A DNA stretch of 64,000 bases from contig CAYWFP010000007.1 in NCBI GenBank assembly GCA_964457365.1, positions 12,578 through 76,577 on the forward strand, given 5' to 3'. Under the pieces are notes generated by a model. It ran no database searches and was not told where the DNA came from. It saw only the letters and a list, made by a program, of their open reading frames with translations. Source of the stretch: CAYWFP01 sp964457365 (GTDB lineage: Bacteria; Planctomycetota; SZUA-567). Shown here piece after piece: positions 15,758-23,946 of the stretch. A program made the position numbers and the translations under genes. The number at the start of each line of letters is the position of its first letter. The first letter of the stretch is position 1.

Positions 15758-17539
15758 CTATGTTTCGACGACGCGGATGCCCAGTTCCTTGAGCTGCCGC
15801 GCGGTTACGGGCGAGGGCGCGCCGCTCATCGGGTCCATCGCCCGCGCGGTCTTCGGGAAGGCGATGACCTCGCGGATGTTGTCGTAGCCGAGCATCATCG
15901 CCACGAGGCGGTCGATGCCGGGGGCGATGCCCGCGTGCGGCGGCGTGCCGTAGGCCAGCGCCTCGACGAAGAAGCCGAAGCGTTCCTTCGCCTCTTCGCG
16001 CGAGATGCCGAGGATCTCGAAGACGCGCGACTGCACCGCCGCGTCGTGGATTCGGACCGAGCCCGAGGCCAGCTCCACCCCGTTGAGGACCAGATCGTAC
16101 GAGGTCGAACGGACCGCGTCGAGCCCGCCCCCGAGGGTGGCCTCGGCCTGCATGAAGAACTCCATGTCCTCGGGGTGGACCATGGTGAAGGGGTGGTGGC
16201 TGCTCGTCCAGCGCGCCTCCTCCTCGTCGAACTCGAAGAGCGGGAAGTCGGTGATCCAGACGAAGCGGAACGAGGCCGGGTCGTACAGTTCCAGCCGCGC
16301 GCCGAGGTGGTTCCGGAGTGCCGCCAGCGAGGCGTTGACGACCCGGGGCTTGTCGGCGAGGAACATCATCACGTCGCCGGGGTTCGCGTCGAGCGTCTGC
16401 GCGAGCGCTTGCAGCTCGTCTTCCTTGAAGAATTTCGCCGGCGCGCCGGCGAAGCCGCCGTCCTCGACCTTGATCCAGGCGAGTCCCCTGGCGCCGTAGG
16501 GCTTGACCACCTCCAGCAGGTCCTTGTCCAGTTCCTTGCGCGAGAAAGAGCCGCCGCCGGGGACGGCCAGCCCCTTGACCATGCCGCCGCCGGCGACGGT
16601 CTTGGCGAAGACGCCGAAGCCGCAATCCCGCGCCAGCGCGGTGACGTCGGCGAGTTCGAGTCCGAAGCGCAGGTCGGGCTTGTCGCAGCCGAAGCGCGCC
16701 ACCGCCTCGTCGTAGCGCATGCGCTCGAAGGGCGTCTCGATCGTCGTCCCGGCGCCGGCGGCGAAGGCCGCGACCATGCACTTCTCCACCACCAGGAAGA
16801 CGTCGTCGGGATCGGCGAAGGACATCTCCAGGTCGAGCTGGGTGAACTCGGGCTGGCGGTCGGCGCGGAGGTCTTCGTCGCGAAAGCAGCGGGCGATCTG
16901 GTAGTAGCGGTCGCAGCCGGCGATCATGAGGATCTGCTTGAAGATCTGCGGGCTCTGCGGCAGGGCGTAGAACTGGCCGGGGTGGACGCGGCTGGGCACG
17001 AGGTAGTCGCGCGCGCCTTCGGGGGTGGACTTGTTCAGGATCGGGGTCTCGATCTCGAGAAAGCCCTCGCCGTCCATGACTCCGCGGATGGCGTGGATCA
17101 CCGCGTGCCGCGCGCGCAAGGCCGCCTGCATCTGCGGGCGGCGCAGGTCGAGGTAGCGGTAGTGCAGGCGCAGCTCCTCGTTGACCTTGGCGTACTCGTC
17201 GGTCTCGAAGGGCAGGGCCTCGCTGCGGCTGAGCACGGCGAAGTCGCTCACCTCCACCTCCACGGCGCCGGTGTCCATCTTCGGGTTGACCATGTCCGCC
17301 GGGCGCGGGATCACCTTGCCGGTGACCTGCAGCACCCATTCGGCGCGGACGCTCTGCCCGAGCTTGAGCACCTCGGGCTTCTCCAGGTCGAAGACGATCT
17401 GGCTCAGGCCGCAGCGGTCGCGCAGATCGATAAACATCAGCGAGCCGTGGTCGCGGCGGTTCTGCACCCAGCCGGCCAGGGTCACGGTCTGGTCGATATG
17501 GTCCTCGCGGAGTTCCCCACAGGTGTGCGTGCGCTTCAT
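15758..17539 (-). CDS. aspS: Aspartyl-tRNA synthetase
   Basis: A 593-aa class II synthetase charging tRNA with Asp (possibly also tRNA-Asn). It has an OB-fold anticodon domain (1-110: VTLAGWVQNRRDHG), motif 2 (CFRDEDLRADRQPEFTQLD), the bacterial insertion domain and motif 3 (GIAPGIDRLVAMML). Length matches bacterial AspRS. I start at ATG 17539 (MKRTHTCGE), GGAG being 5 nt upstream; the upstream extension to 17566 is not conserved. A TATAAT lies 54 nt upstream. The exported Asp-rich gene begins 10 nt after its stop, so aspS may head the envelope cluster transcript. Confidence 0.98.
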   Translation of the reverse strand: MKRTHTCGELREDHIDQTVTLAGWVQNRRDHGSLMFIDLRDRCGLSQIVFDLEKPEVLKLGQSVRAEWVLQVTGKVIPRPADMVNPKMDTGAVEVEVSDFAVLSRSEALPFETDEYAKVNEELRLHYRYLDLRRPQMQAALRARHAVIHAIRGVMDGEGFLEIETPILNKSTPEGARDYLVPSRVHPGQFYALPQSPQIFKQILMIAGCDRYYQIARCFRDEDLRADRQPEFTQLDLEMSFADPDDVFLVVEKCMVAAFAAGAGTTIETPFERMRYDEAVARFGCDKPDLRFGLELADVTALARDCGFGVFAKTVAGGGMVKGLAVPGGGSFSRKELDKDLLEVVKPYGARGLAWIKVEDGGFAGAPAKFFKEDELQALAQTLDANPGDVMMFLADKPRVVNASLAALRNHLGARLELYDPASFRFVWITDFPLFEFDEEEARWTSSHHPFTMVHPEDMEFFMQAEATLGGGLDAVRSTSYDLVLNGVELASGSVRIHDAAVQSRVFEILGISREEAKERFGFFVEALAYGTPPHAGIAPGIDRLVAMMLGYDNIREVIAFPKTARAMDPMSGAPSPVTARQLKELGIRVVET

Positions 17540-17592
17540 GGCTCTCCCTATCGTCTGTACGGGCACGGAATTAGGTTGATCACGATGCGAGC

Positions 17593-17598
17593 ATTATA
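17593..17598 (-). promoter_or_regulatory. Perfect -10 hexamer upstream of aspS
   Basis: TATAAT on the minus strand, 54 nt upstream of the aspS start. No good -35 is visible at 16-18 nt (nearest TCGCAA), so the promoter assignment rests on the -10 and its position. Confidence 0.5.
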
Positions 17599-17722
17599 CA
17601 GACCGCGCCGCACATTGCGAGGCTCCATGCGGAGGCTCCATACGATAAAACGCGCGCGCGCGGCAATTGTGACCGGAAACGCTTGCGACGCGAAGGGGTT
17701 AGGCGCATGGCGCCAGACGGGT

Positions 17723-18382
17723 TCAGCCGGCGTCGTAGACCGAGAGCAGCTCGCCCGGGCGGTCGAGGATCGCCGCCGCGCCGCCGGTCTCGAGTTCCAG
17801 CCGGTCGCGAAAGCCCCACAAGGCGCCGACGGGCTTCATCCCCGCCGCGACGGCAGTGGCCATGTCGGTGGCGGTATCGCCCAGGTAGAGGATCTCGTGA
17901 GGCGGCAGGCCCAGCTCCGCGGCGATCTCGCCCGCGCTCGTCGGGTCGGGCTTGAGCGGCACGCCCTCGCGGGCGCCGCGGACGATATCCCACCGCCACT
18001 CGCCGAGAAAATGCGCCGCGGTTTTCCGCGTCATCGCGTCGGGCTTGTTCGAAAGCACCGCCATGGAGGCGCCGCGGACGGTCAGCTCGTCCAGCAGTTC
18101 GGCCACGCCAGGGTAGACCGTCGTCGCCTTGTCCCAGTTCTGCGCGTATTCCTCGCGGAAGGCCGCCAGCGCCCGCGTCACCGTGGCCTCGTCGCGGCGC
18201 TCCTCGGAGAGCGCGCGGCGGATCATGGTGCGCGCGCCGTCGCCGACGTAGCGCTTGTAGGCGCCGACCGGTCGCTTCTCGCAGCCGATCGCCGCGAGCG
18301 CGCGGTTGCCCGCGTCGGCCAGGTCGCGCAGCGTGTCGAGCAGCGTGCCGTCGAGATCGAAGAGTACCGCGCCGTAACGCAT
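17723..18382 (-). CDS. gph: HAD phosphatase, phosphoglycolate phosphatase-like
   Basis: A 219-aa HAD-superfamily hydrolase. Motif I FDLDGTLLDT carries the nucleophile Asp, motif II is VLSNKPD, the Lys of motif III lies in LKPDPT, and motif IV is YLGDTATDM. The cap is the helical Gph type (YVGDGARTMIRRAL). Likely substrate is 2-phosphoglycolate, but related sugar phosphatases cannot be excluded. ATG 18382 has GGAGG 6 nt upstream. It is the last gene of a three-gene unit with the DUF2752 and Yip1-like genes. Confidence 0.9.
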   Translation of the reverse strand: MRYGAVLFDLDGTLLDTLRDLADAGNRALAAIGCEKRPVGAYKRYVGDGARTMIRRALSEERRDEATVTRALAAFREEYAQNWDKATTVYPGVAELLDELTVRGASMAVLSNKPDAMTRKTAAHFLGEWRWDIVRGAREGVPLKPDPTSAGEIAAELGLPPHEILYLGDTATDMATAVAAGMKPVGALWGFRDRLELETGGAAAILDRPGELLSVYDAG

Positions 18383-18396
18383 GACTCGCCTCCGGG

Positions 18397-18807
18397 TCAG
18401 ACACCGCGCCAGATCAGGTAGATCCAGTTCAGCAGCAGCGACACGACGATGCCGAGGCCGAGCCGGGTGCGGTCGCCGTCGAGTTCGAGCCGCAGGCGTT
18501 TCCAGCCCAGCAGCCGCGTCAGCACCGCGTAGATGACGAAGACGCCGATGCCGACGCTGGCCAGCGTCACCAGCGGATTCCACGCCAGCGCGGCCAGCGG
18601 ATGCAGCGCCAGCAACTCCCGCAACGCGCGCCCGGAGCCGCAGGTCGGGCACGGCAGGCCGGTGAGGCGCTTGAACGGGCAGAGCAGGAACCACGGCTGC
18701 GCCGCGACCAGCCAGACCGAGTAGAGCCCGTAGGCCAGGAAGGAGAGCGCGAACGCCAGTTGCAGATCGAAGGCGCGCGGATCGCGCCGGACCAGACGCA
18801 GCTTCAT
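18397..18807 (-). CDS. DUF2752 membrane protein
   Basis: A 136-aa protein with about three transmembrane helices and the DUF2752 hallmark CPTCGSGRALRELLALHP (conserved CPxCG and a helix that follows). Function unknown in the family. The pair of Cys could bind metal or form a disulfide at the membrane face. It starts at ATG 18807, 20 nt after the Yip1-like gene, and ends 14 nt before gph. Confidence 0.88.
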   Translation of the reverse strand: MKLRLVRRDPRAFDLQLAFALSFLAYGLYSVWLVAAQPWFLLCPFKRLTGLPCPTCGSGRALRELLALHPLAALAWNPLVTLASVGIGVFVIYAVLTRLLGWKRLRLELDGDRTRLGLGIVVSLLLNWIYLIWRGV

Positions 18808-18827
18808 CGCTCCTCTCCCGTCTCCGG

Positions 18828-19679
18828 TCATCCCGCCGTCTGCGCCGCGATGCCGATGAACTGCAGCAGTATGAACGGGATCACGCAGCAGACGAAGAAG
18901 AATAAGGTCGGCAGAAAGAAAGCCAGCGCCGCCTGGCCGGTGGAGATCCCGTGCGCCTCGCGCAGGCCGATGATGGTGTCGACGACGACCATGACCACGG
19001 CGATGAGTTGGGTAATGCCGAAGAGCGGGATCACCATCAACAGCATCGGCGCGTAGGCGTAGCAGGTGGCGCGGTAGGTCGCCTCGAAACCGTTGCGGTC
19101 GGCCTTGAGAATCATCAGGCAGAGGTGGAGGATGCCGCCGCGGATGAAGGAATTGACGACCGAGCCGATGGCGGACATGACGACGAGGAAGACGAGGTAC
19201 ATGATGAAGCCGATAGCGCCGAAAGCGATGATCGCGCCCGTCGACGGCTGGTTGGGTCCGCTCGGCGGGGCGAAGGTGAAGCCGACGGCGGTGAGGACGA
19301 CAAAGATCAGGGCGATCCAGAGGTAGAGCCCGACCACCGAGACGGTCTGCGCGATCAGGTTGAAGACCAGCGGCTCGCCGATGCCGCCGGAGATTCGCAT
19401 GCGGCGGAACAGCTCCGTCGGTTGCAGCAGCGACTGCTTGACGGTTTCGTAGAAGGCGCCGAAGACGCCCAGCTCGTCGCGACGCTCCCACGGCGGGCCG
19501 TCGCGGCCGTCGTCGTAGCGGTCTTCGTCGTAATCGGTCGGACCGGGCGGCGGCGGGGTGGCCGCGTCCAACTCGGGAATCTGGATCACCTCGCCGCATT
19601 GCTTGCAGCGGACGTTGCGGCCGGCCATCTCGTCGCGGAGCTTGTAACTCTTCCCGCATTGGCACGCGACTTCGAGCAT
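18828..19679 (-). CDS. Zinc-ribbon/Yip1-like membrane protein
   Basis: A 283-aa protein. The N-terminal ~40 residues form a zinc ribbon with CQCGKSY and RCKQCGE (MJ0042-like, two CxC/CxxC pairs). A Pro/Asp-rich linker follows, then a Yip1-type domain (from about 85) with five or six hydrophobic helices (LLQPTELFRRM is the usual entry helix). Such combinations are common in planctomycetes and relatives; function unknown. ATG 19679 is preceded by GGGAG within a poly-C (minus: poly-G) run that ends in a scaffold gap, so the upstream region is unreliable. Confidence 0.85.
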   Translation of the reverse strand: MLEVACQCGKSYKLRDEMAGRNVRCKQCGEVIQIPELDAATPPPPGPTDYDEDRYDDGRDGPPWERRDELGVFGAFYETVKQSLLQPTELFRRMRISGGIGEPLVFNLIAQTVSVVGLYLWIALIFVVLTAVGFTFAPPSGPNQPSTGAIIAFGAIGFIMYLVFLVVMSAIGSVVNSFIRGGILHLCLMILKADRNGFEATYRATCYAYAPMLLMVIPLFGITQLIAVVMVVVDTIIGLREAHGISTGQAALAFFLPTLFFFVCCVIPFILLQFIGIAAQTAG

Positions 19680-19684
19680 GATCT

Positions 19685-19707
19685 CCCCCCCCCCCCCNNN
19701 NNNNNNN
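19685..19707. other. Poly-C run and scaffold gap (10 N)
   Basis: Thirteen C followed by ten N and CCC. This is an assembly gap of unknown true size, so adjacency of the Yip1-like and methyltransferase genes is not assured. Confidence 0.95.
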
Positions 19708-19780
19708 CCCGGACCATCGATCGACAACGAGCGAGATTACTCTACCGGAAGGGGGCGGCGCGTGCAAATACGAAAACGGT

Positions 19781-20602
19781 TCAGGTTGCCGGCAGCGGTT
19801 TGCGCGCGGCGAACTCCAGGTGCGCGGCGCAGCCCAGGAGCGCCTCCTCCGCGTGCAGGCTCTCCTCCAGGCGCAGCAGGACCTGGCGCCGCTGGCGGTC
19901 TTTCAGCAGTTCCTGGTAGCGGCGCAGGGGCAGCGCGGTCTTGCCGATCAGGCTCAGCAACTCGAAGCCGCGCCCGTCGACGAGGCGGCGGATATCGGCG
20001 GGGCGGAACGCCACCAGCGGGTAGCGCTCGTCCTCGGCGTCGGTGACCCAGCGGGTGCGGCCGTTCTTGAGAAAGGTCCTGAGCCCCTCGACGTCGCCGC
20101 GTTCGAGGTAATGCTTGAAGCCCGCGTAGCGGTTGTCCACCGAGAGGATGGCCACGCCGCCGGGCGCGAGGATGCGGTCGATCTCCTTGAAGGCGCGCTC
20201 GGGACGTTCGGCGCAGCCCAGCGGATCGCCCTGGCCGACGACGAAATCGTAGCGCGAGTCTGGCAGGAGCCCCATGTCGTCGACGCCGCACTTGTAGAGC
20301 TCGGGCCGCGCGGCGGGGTTCAGCTTCTCGATCTTCTTGCCGACCTGGTCGATCATCTTCTGCGAGATGTCCAGGAAATCGGTGGGATAGCCGCTCTTGA
20401 GCAGCTTCAGCCCCCAGCGGCCGGTGCCGCAGCCCAGATCGAGGCAGCGGGCGTTGTGATCGCGCGGCAGGAACTTCTTCATGTGCCGCCAGGTGATCTC
20501 GAAGACGGTCTCCCAGTACGGGTTGCCCTCGTAGATCGTGTCGTACAGCCCGGCGACGCGGTCGTAGAACTTCTCCGCGGGCGGGCGCTTACGCTTGGCC
20601 AA
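19781..20602 (-). CDS. SAM-dependent methyltransferase
   Basis: A 273-aa class I methyltransferase: FYDRVAGLYDTIY N-terminal helix, motif I DLGCGTGRWG, acidic strand-2 end (FLDIS), and the FKEIDRILAPGGVAILSVDN post-motif region. Such Methyltransf_11/25 proteins act on small molecules, and the sequence does not identify the substrate. With the bioF-like gene two positions upstream a BioC-type role is conceivable but unproven. The start is TTG 20602, 6 nt after GGAGG; no ATG fits. It is the last gene of the proS-headed run. Confidence 0.85.
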   Translation of the reverse strand: MAKRKRPPAEKFYDRVAGLYDTIYEGNPYWETVFEITWRHMKKFLPRDHNARCLDLGCGTGRWGLKLLKSGYPTDFLDISQKMIDQVGKKIEKLNPAARPELYKCGVDDMGLLPDSRYDFVVGQGDPLGCAERPERAFKEIDRILAPGGVAILSVDNRYAGFKHYLERGDVEGLRTFLKNGRTRWVTDAEDERYPLVAFRPADIRRLVDGRGFELLSLIGKTALPLRRYQELLKDRQRRQVLLRLEESLHAEEALLGCAAHLEFAARKPLPAT

Positions 20603-20604
20603 CC

Positions 20605-20988
20605 TTATCCTCCGAGAACGTGAACCAGATAATACAGCACCGCGCCGGTCACGAGCAACGCCGTCAGCAGCCGCCCGATCAGGTCCCAGACCGAGCGGAA
20701 GCGCCAGCGCGACTGCACCAGCATGCCGGCCAGCCACAGCAGCAGCCAGCCCGAGAAAAGATGCGCGACCCAGCCGAGATCGGTGGTGACGTAGTCGGTC
20801 GCGAAGATCCAGTGGAAGAGCTGGCGCAGCAGCAGCGGCATGGCGTTGAAGACGAAGTAGAGGAAGACCACCGGCTGTTGCAGCCGGGGCGGCACCATGA
20901 GCTCAAGCGGCAGATACAAGAGCGCGCCGAGGATGGCGTAGACGAGGCAGAAGAGCGTCCACCAGAGGTAGATTCCGCGCCGGGACAT
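20605..20988 (-). CDS. Small integral membrane protein, unknown
   Basis: A 127-aa protein with four predicted hydrophobic helices (IYLWWTLFCLVYAIL; VVFLYFVFNAMPLLL; LFSGWLLLWLAGML; LTALLVTGAVLYYLV). No family recognised. Its ATG 20988 overlaps the bioF-like stop by 1 nt (TGATG) and it ends 2 nt before the methyltransferase start, so it belongs to that operon. Confidence 0.75.
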   Translation of the reverse strand: MSRRGIYLWWTLFCLVYAILGALLYLPLELMVPPRLQQPVVFLYFVFNAMPLLLRQLFHWIFATDYVTTDLGWVAHLFSGWLLLWLAGMLVQSRWRFRSVWDLIGRLLTALLVTGAVLYYLVHVLGG

Positions 20989-22142
20989 CAGCCGAGCTCC
21001 GCGAGACGCGCGCACACGCGTTCGGCGGCGCGGGCGATCTCGTCTTCGCTATGGGTGGCCATGACCGAGAGGCGCAGGCGGCTGGTCGGCACCGTCGGCG
21101 GGCGGATGGCCGGCGCGAGAATGCCGTCGCCACGCAAAGCGTCGGACAGGGCCAGCGCCGCGCGGGCATCGCCGACCGGGACGGGGACGATCGGCGTCGG
21201 ATCGTCGGACACGCAGACGCCGCCGGCGCGGAGCAGCGCGCGCAGCTCCCGCGCGCGGGCGTGCAGTCGTTCCCGGCGCCAGCTCTCCTCGCGCATCACC
21301 GCCAGCGCCGCCAGCGCCGCCGCCGCCGCCGCGGGAGGCAGGGCGGTGGTGAAGATGCCGCTGCGGCCGCGACTCAGCACCAGCTCGCACAGATTCCGCG
21401 AGCCGACGACGAAGCCGCCGATGCCGCCGAGGGCCTTGGAGAGGGTGCCCGCGCGCGCGTCGACTTCGTCGTGCAGGCGCAGCCTCTCGGTCAGTCCCGC
21501 GCCGGTCTCTCCGAGGACGCCGGTGGCGTGGGCCTCGTCGACCAGCAGCAGCGCCTCGCGCTCGGCGCAGAGCGCGCCGATCTCGCGCAGCGGGGCCAGG
21601 TCGCCGTCCATGCTGAAGACCGCGTCGACGATCACCAGCACCCGGCCCGGGGCGCCGGCCAGCAGCCGCGCGAGCTTGTCGAGATTGCCGTGCGGAAAGA
21701 CGCGGACCCTGGCGCCGCTCAGGCGCGCGCCGTCGATGATGCTGGCGTGGTCGAGCTTGTCGAGGACGACCGTATCGCCGCGCCCGGCCAGCGCGCCGAG
21801 GAGGCCGAGGTTAGCCTGGTAGCCGGTGGGGAAGAGCACGCAGCTCTCGGCCCGTTCGAAGGCGGCGAGTTCGTCGCGCAGCCGCGCGTGCACGGCGGTG
21901 AAGCCGCTGACCAGTTGCGCCGCGCCCGCGCCCCAGCCCCAGGTCTTCAGCGCCTCGGTCGCGGCGGCGACGACGCGCGGATGCGCGGCCAGATCGAGAT
22001 AATTGTTGCTGGCGAAATTCAGCAGCGTGCGCCCGCCGATTTCCGCGCGCGGCCCGGCCGGACCGTCCAGGGCGCGCAGGCGGCGGCGCAGATTCGACTC
22101 GTCCAGCTCATGCAGGGTTTCGGCCAGCCACGCGCGGGTCAC
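20988..22142 (-). CDS. 8-amino-7-oxononanoate synthase / KBL-family acyltransferase
   Basis: A 384-aa PLP enzyme of the alpha-oxoamine synthase family, which condenses an acyl-CoA with an amino acid (pimeloyl-CoA or -ACP plus alanine in BioF; acetyl-CoA plus glycine in KBL). Residues readable: SNNYLDL, VDEAHATG (Asp202, His205) and the PLP Lys236 in TLSKALGG, at the same number as in E. coli BioF. The C-terminus ends with SVMATHSEDEI. BioF is the likelier choice, but no other bio gene is seen. The start GTG 22142 overlaps the preceding stop (GTGA). Confidence 0.85.
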   Translation of the reverse strand: MTRAWLAETLHELDESNLRRRLRALDGPAGPRAEIGGRTLLNFASNNYLDLAAHPRVVAAATEALKTWGWGAGAAQLVSGFTAVHARLRDELAAFERAESCVLFPTGYQANLGLLGALAGRGDTVVLDKLDHASIIDGARLSGARVRVFPHGNLDKLARLLAGAPGRVLVIVDAVFSMDGDLAPLREIGALCAEREALLLVDEAHATGVLGETGAGLTERLRLHDEVDARAGTLSKALGGIGGFVVGSRNLCELVLSRGRSGIFTTALPPAAAAAALAALAVMREESWRRERLHARARELRALLRAGGVCVSDDPTPIVPVPVGDARAALALSDALRGDGILAPAIRPPTVPTSRLRLSVMATHSEDEIARAAERVCARLAELG

Positions 22143-22561
22143 GTCATCCCCTTGCGCCGGGCGTGGCAGAAGACCAGCGCGGCCAGCAGCGAGAGAAAGG
22201 CGAGGACGTAGTAGGTCGTCACCACCCGGCCGATGTCGTCCTCCGAGGGGGTGCGCTGCTTGAGCGCGTGCAACTCCGCGAGCCAGCGGTCGGTGCGTTC
22301 CTTCATCGCGGCGGGAAGTCGCCGGATCTCCATCTCGCTCATCTTTCCCAGCTCGACCGGATCGGGCATCAACCCCTGCTCGGCCAGCTCCTCGGCGAGC
22401 TTGCCGTGCGCGGCCTGTTGCTTCAGCCCTAGGGCCTGCCGCTTGCGCATGCGCGGGCCGGCGGTGGCGCCGAGGACGAGGAAGAGCGCCATCAGCAGCA
22501 GGCAGACCGCCGGCGCGAGGTTGGCCCGCCAGCAGGAGGCGTCGCACCGGTTGTCGTTCAT
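22139..22561 (-). CDS. Hypothetical two-helix membrane protein
   Basis: A 140-aa protein with a transmembrane helix at each end (about 17-33 and 117-133) and a charged ~75-residue loop rich in Leu, Glu and Lys between them. No family recognised. Two Cys lie in the first ten residues. It starts 16 nt after the ARPP-1-like gene and overlaps the bioF-like start by 4 nt. Confidence 0.7.
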   Translation of the reverse strand: MNDNRCDASCWRANLAPAVCLLLMALFLVLGATAGPRMRKRQALGLKQQAAHGKLAEELAEQGLMPDPVELGKMSEMEIRRLPAAMKERTDRWLAELHALKQRTPSEDDIGRVVTTYYVLAFLSLLAALVFCHARRKGMT

Positions 22562-22577
22562 GCCGTCTCCGGAAGGT

Positions 22578-23906
22578 TCAACGCGGGCGTTCGGTCTTGC
22601 GCACGTAACTGCGGTGGATCACCGCGTCGAGTAACTCGGGATCGCGTGTCTCGTAAAGAAAAACGTCGGCGCTCTCGAAGGTGACCCAACGCGTCAGCGG
22701 CGGCAGGTCGAGGTAGCGGGCGGCGCCTTTCTCGGCATTCTTCAACAACTTCCGCAGCGCCTCGGTCGGTGGCGGCTTCAGTATCTCCTTCATCCCGGCG
22801 GCCACGGCTTCGACCGCCGCGGCGCGGATCAGGCGCGGCCAGAATTTGGCGAACAGGCGTTCGTCGCCGTAGAAATCGGCGGCCTGGAAGACGCCGTTGA
22901 CGTAATAGGCCATGCCGATGGCGTCGGCGGGCGGGGCATCCTCGAACGCTTTCAAATAGGGGCGAATCGCCTTCTCGACCGCGTCGCTTTCGAGCGTCAG
23001 TTGCAGGCTCGAACCGGAGGCGAGCTTGTTCGTGTCCAGTCCGGCGTTGAGCGTCAGCTTCTCCTGCAGTCCCGTCACCGCGCTCCAGACCGTCTTCTGA
23101 TCGCGCTCCGCGCGCACGGCGTTGAGCAGCGGCGGAAGGTTCGCTGTCGATGTGCTGGCGCCGAACAGGTCTTCCGGTTCGTTCCCGCGCACGGCCCAGC
23201 GCCCGTGCTCCACCGAGAAGACCCGGATCGGCACACGGCCGGACTTGGGCGGCAGGACCACGTCGAAGGCGGCGATGCGGTCGGCCTTGCCGGACTTGAA
23301 GACGTCTCCGGACTGGACGAGGACCGATTCCTTGTCGGAAACGTTCTCGACGACGAGCTTGTCGGTTTCGCCGATTTCGTGTGCTACCAGCAGATCGCGC
23401 GCCAGGGCTTCGCCCAGAATCAGAAGCCCGTAGTCGACCCTGATGTCGGCCTTGTTGAAAAAGAAGACAGCGAGGTTCTTGCCGGCACGTGGCTCGGAGA
23501 GGGCGTAATCGATCGGCGCGAAGCCCCGGTTCATCTCCGGCGGCAGCGGCGTATCCTCCGTCAGCGCCTGCCGCGGCAGATCCTTGACCACCGGCACAAC
23601 TCCCGGTTCGGCCCAGTCGGGCGCTTCTTCCGAAGGGCGGTTCGCGGGATCCTGCGCGTCCGCTTCGGCCGTCGCGGGCTTGTCCGTCTTCTTCGGCTTC
23701 CCGGTCTCGGCGGCGGGCTTTCCGTCGACGTCCTTCTCGAGCCGTGCGGCCGGGCCCTCGCCGCGCTGTTCGGCCCGGGCCGGGTCGTGCCGCAGCCGCG
23801 CCGGCTCCGCGCCGGAGCCGGCCGGTTCGCCGCCGTGGCGCCCGGCGAAGTAAGCCGCGCCCACGAGGATCGCGATCACCAGAACACGCCGTACGATCAT
23901 CTCCAT
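22578..23906 (-). CDS. Exported ARPP-1 (DUF6569)-like protein
   Basis: A 442-aa protein with an N-terminal hydrophobic signal/anchor (VRRVLVIAILVGAAYFAG), a low-complexity Pro/Ala/Glu/Lys linker to about residue 110, and a domain resembling ARPP-1/DUF6569 in the middle: NVSDKESVLVQSGDVFKSGK followed by VLPPKSGRVPIRVFSVEHG. That family is linked to ADP-ribose-related gene sets but its activity is unknown. The C-terminal ~150 residues are unrecognised. ATG 23906 was chosen for its GGAG 8 nt upstream. It follows proS by 40 nt. Confidence 0.75.
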   Translation of the reverse strand: MEMIVRRVLVIAILVGAAYFAGRHGGEPAGSGAEPARLRHDPARAEQRGEGPAARLEKDVDGKPAAETGKPKKTDKPATAEADAQDPANRPSEEAPDWAEPGVVPVVKDLPRQALTEDTPLPPEMNRGFAPIDYALSEPRAGKNLAVFFFNKADIRVDYGLLILGEALARDLLVAHEIGETDKLVVENVSDKESVLVQSGDVFKSGKADRIAAFDVVLPPKSGRVPIRVFSVEHGRWAVRGNEPEDLFGASTSTANLPPLLNAVRAERDQKTVWSAVTGLQEKLTLNAGLDTNKLASGSSLQLTLESDAVEKAIRPYLKAFEDAPPADAIGMAYYVNGVFQAADFYGDERLFAKFWPRLIRAAAVEAVAAGMKEILKPPPTEALRKLLKNAEKGAARYLDLPPLTRWVTFESADVFLYETRDPELLDAVIHRSYVRKTERPR

Positions 23907-23946
23907 TCCGGTTTCTCCTTCACGAGCAGGATGAAGCAATCCCGAG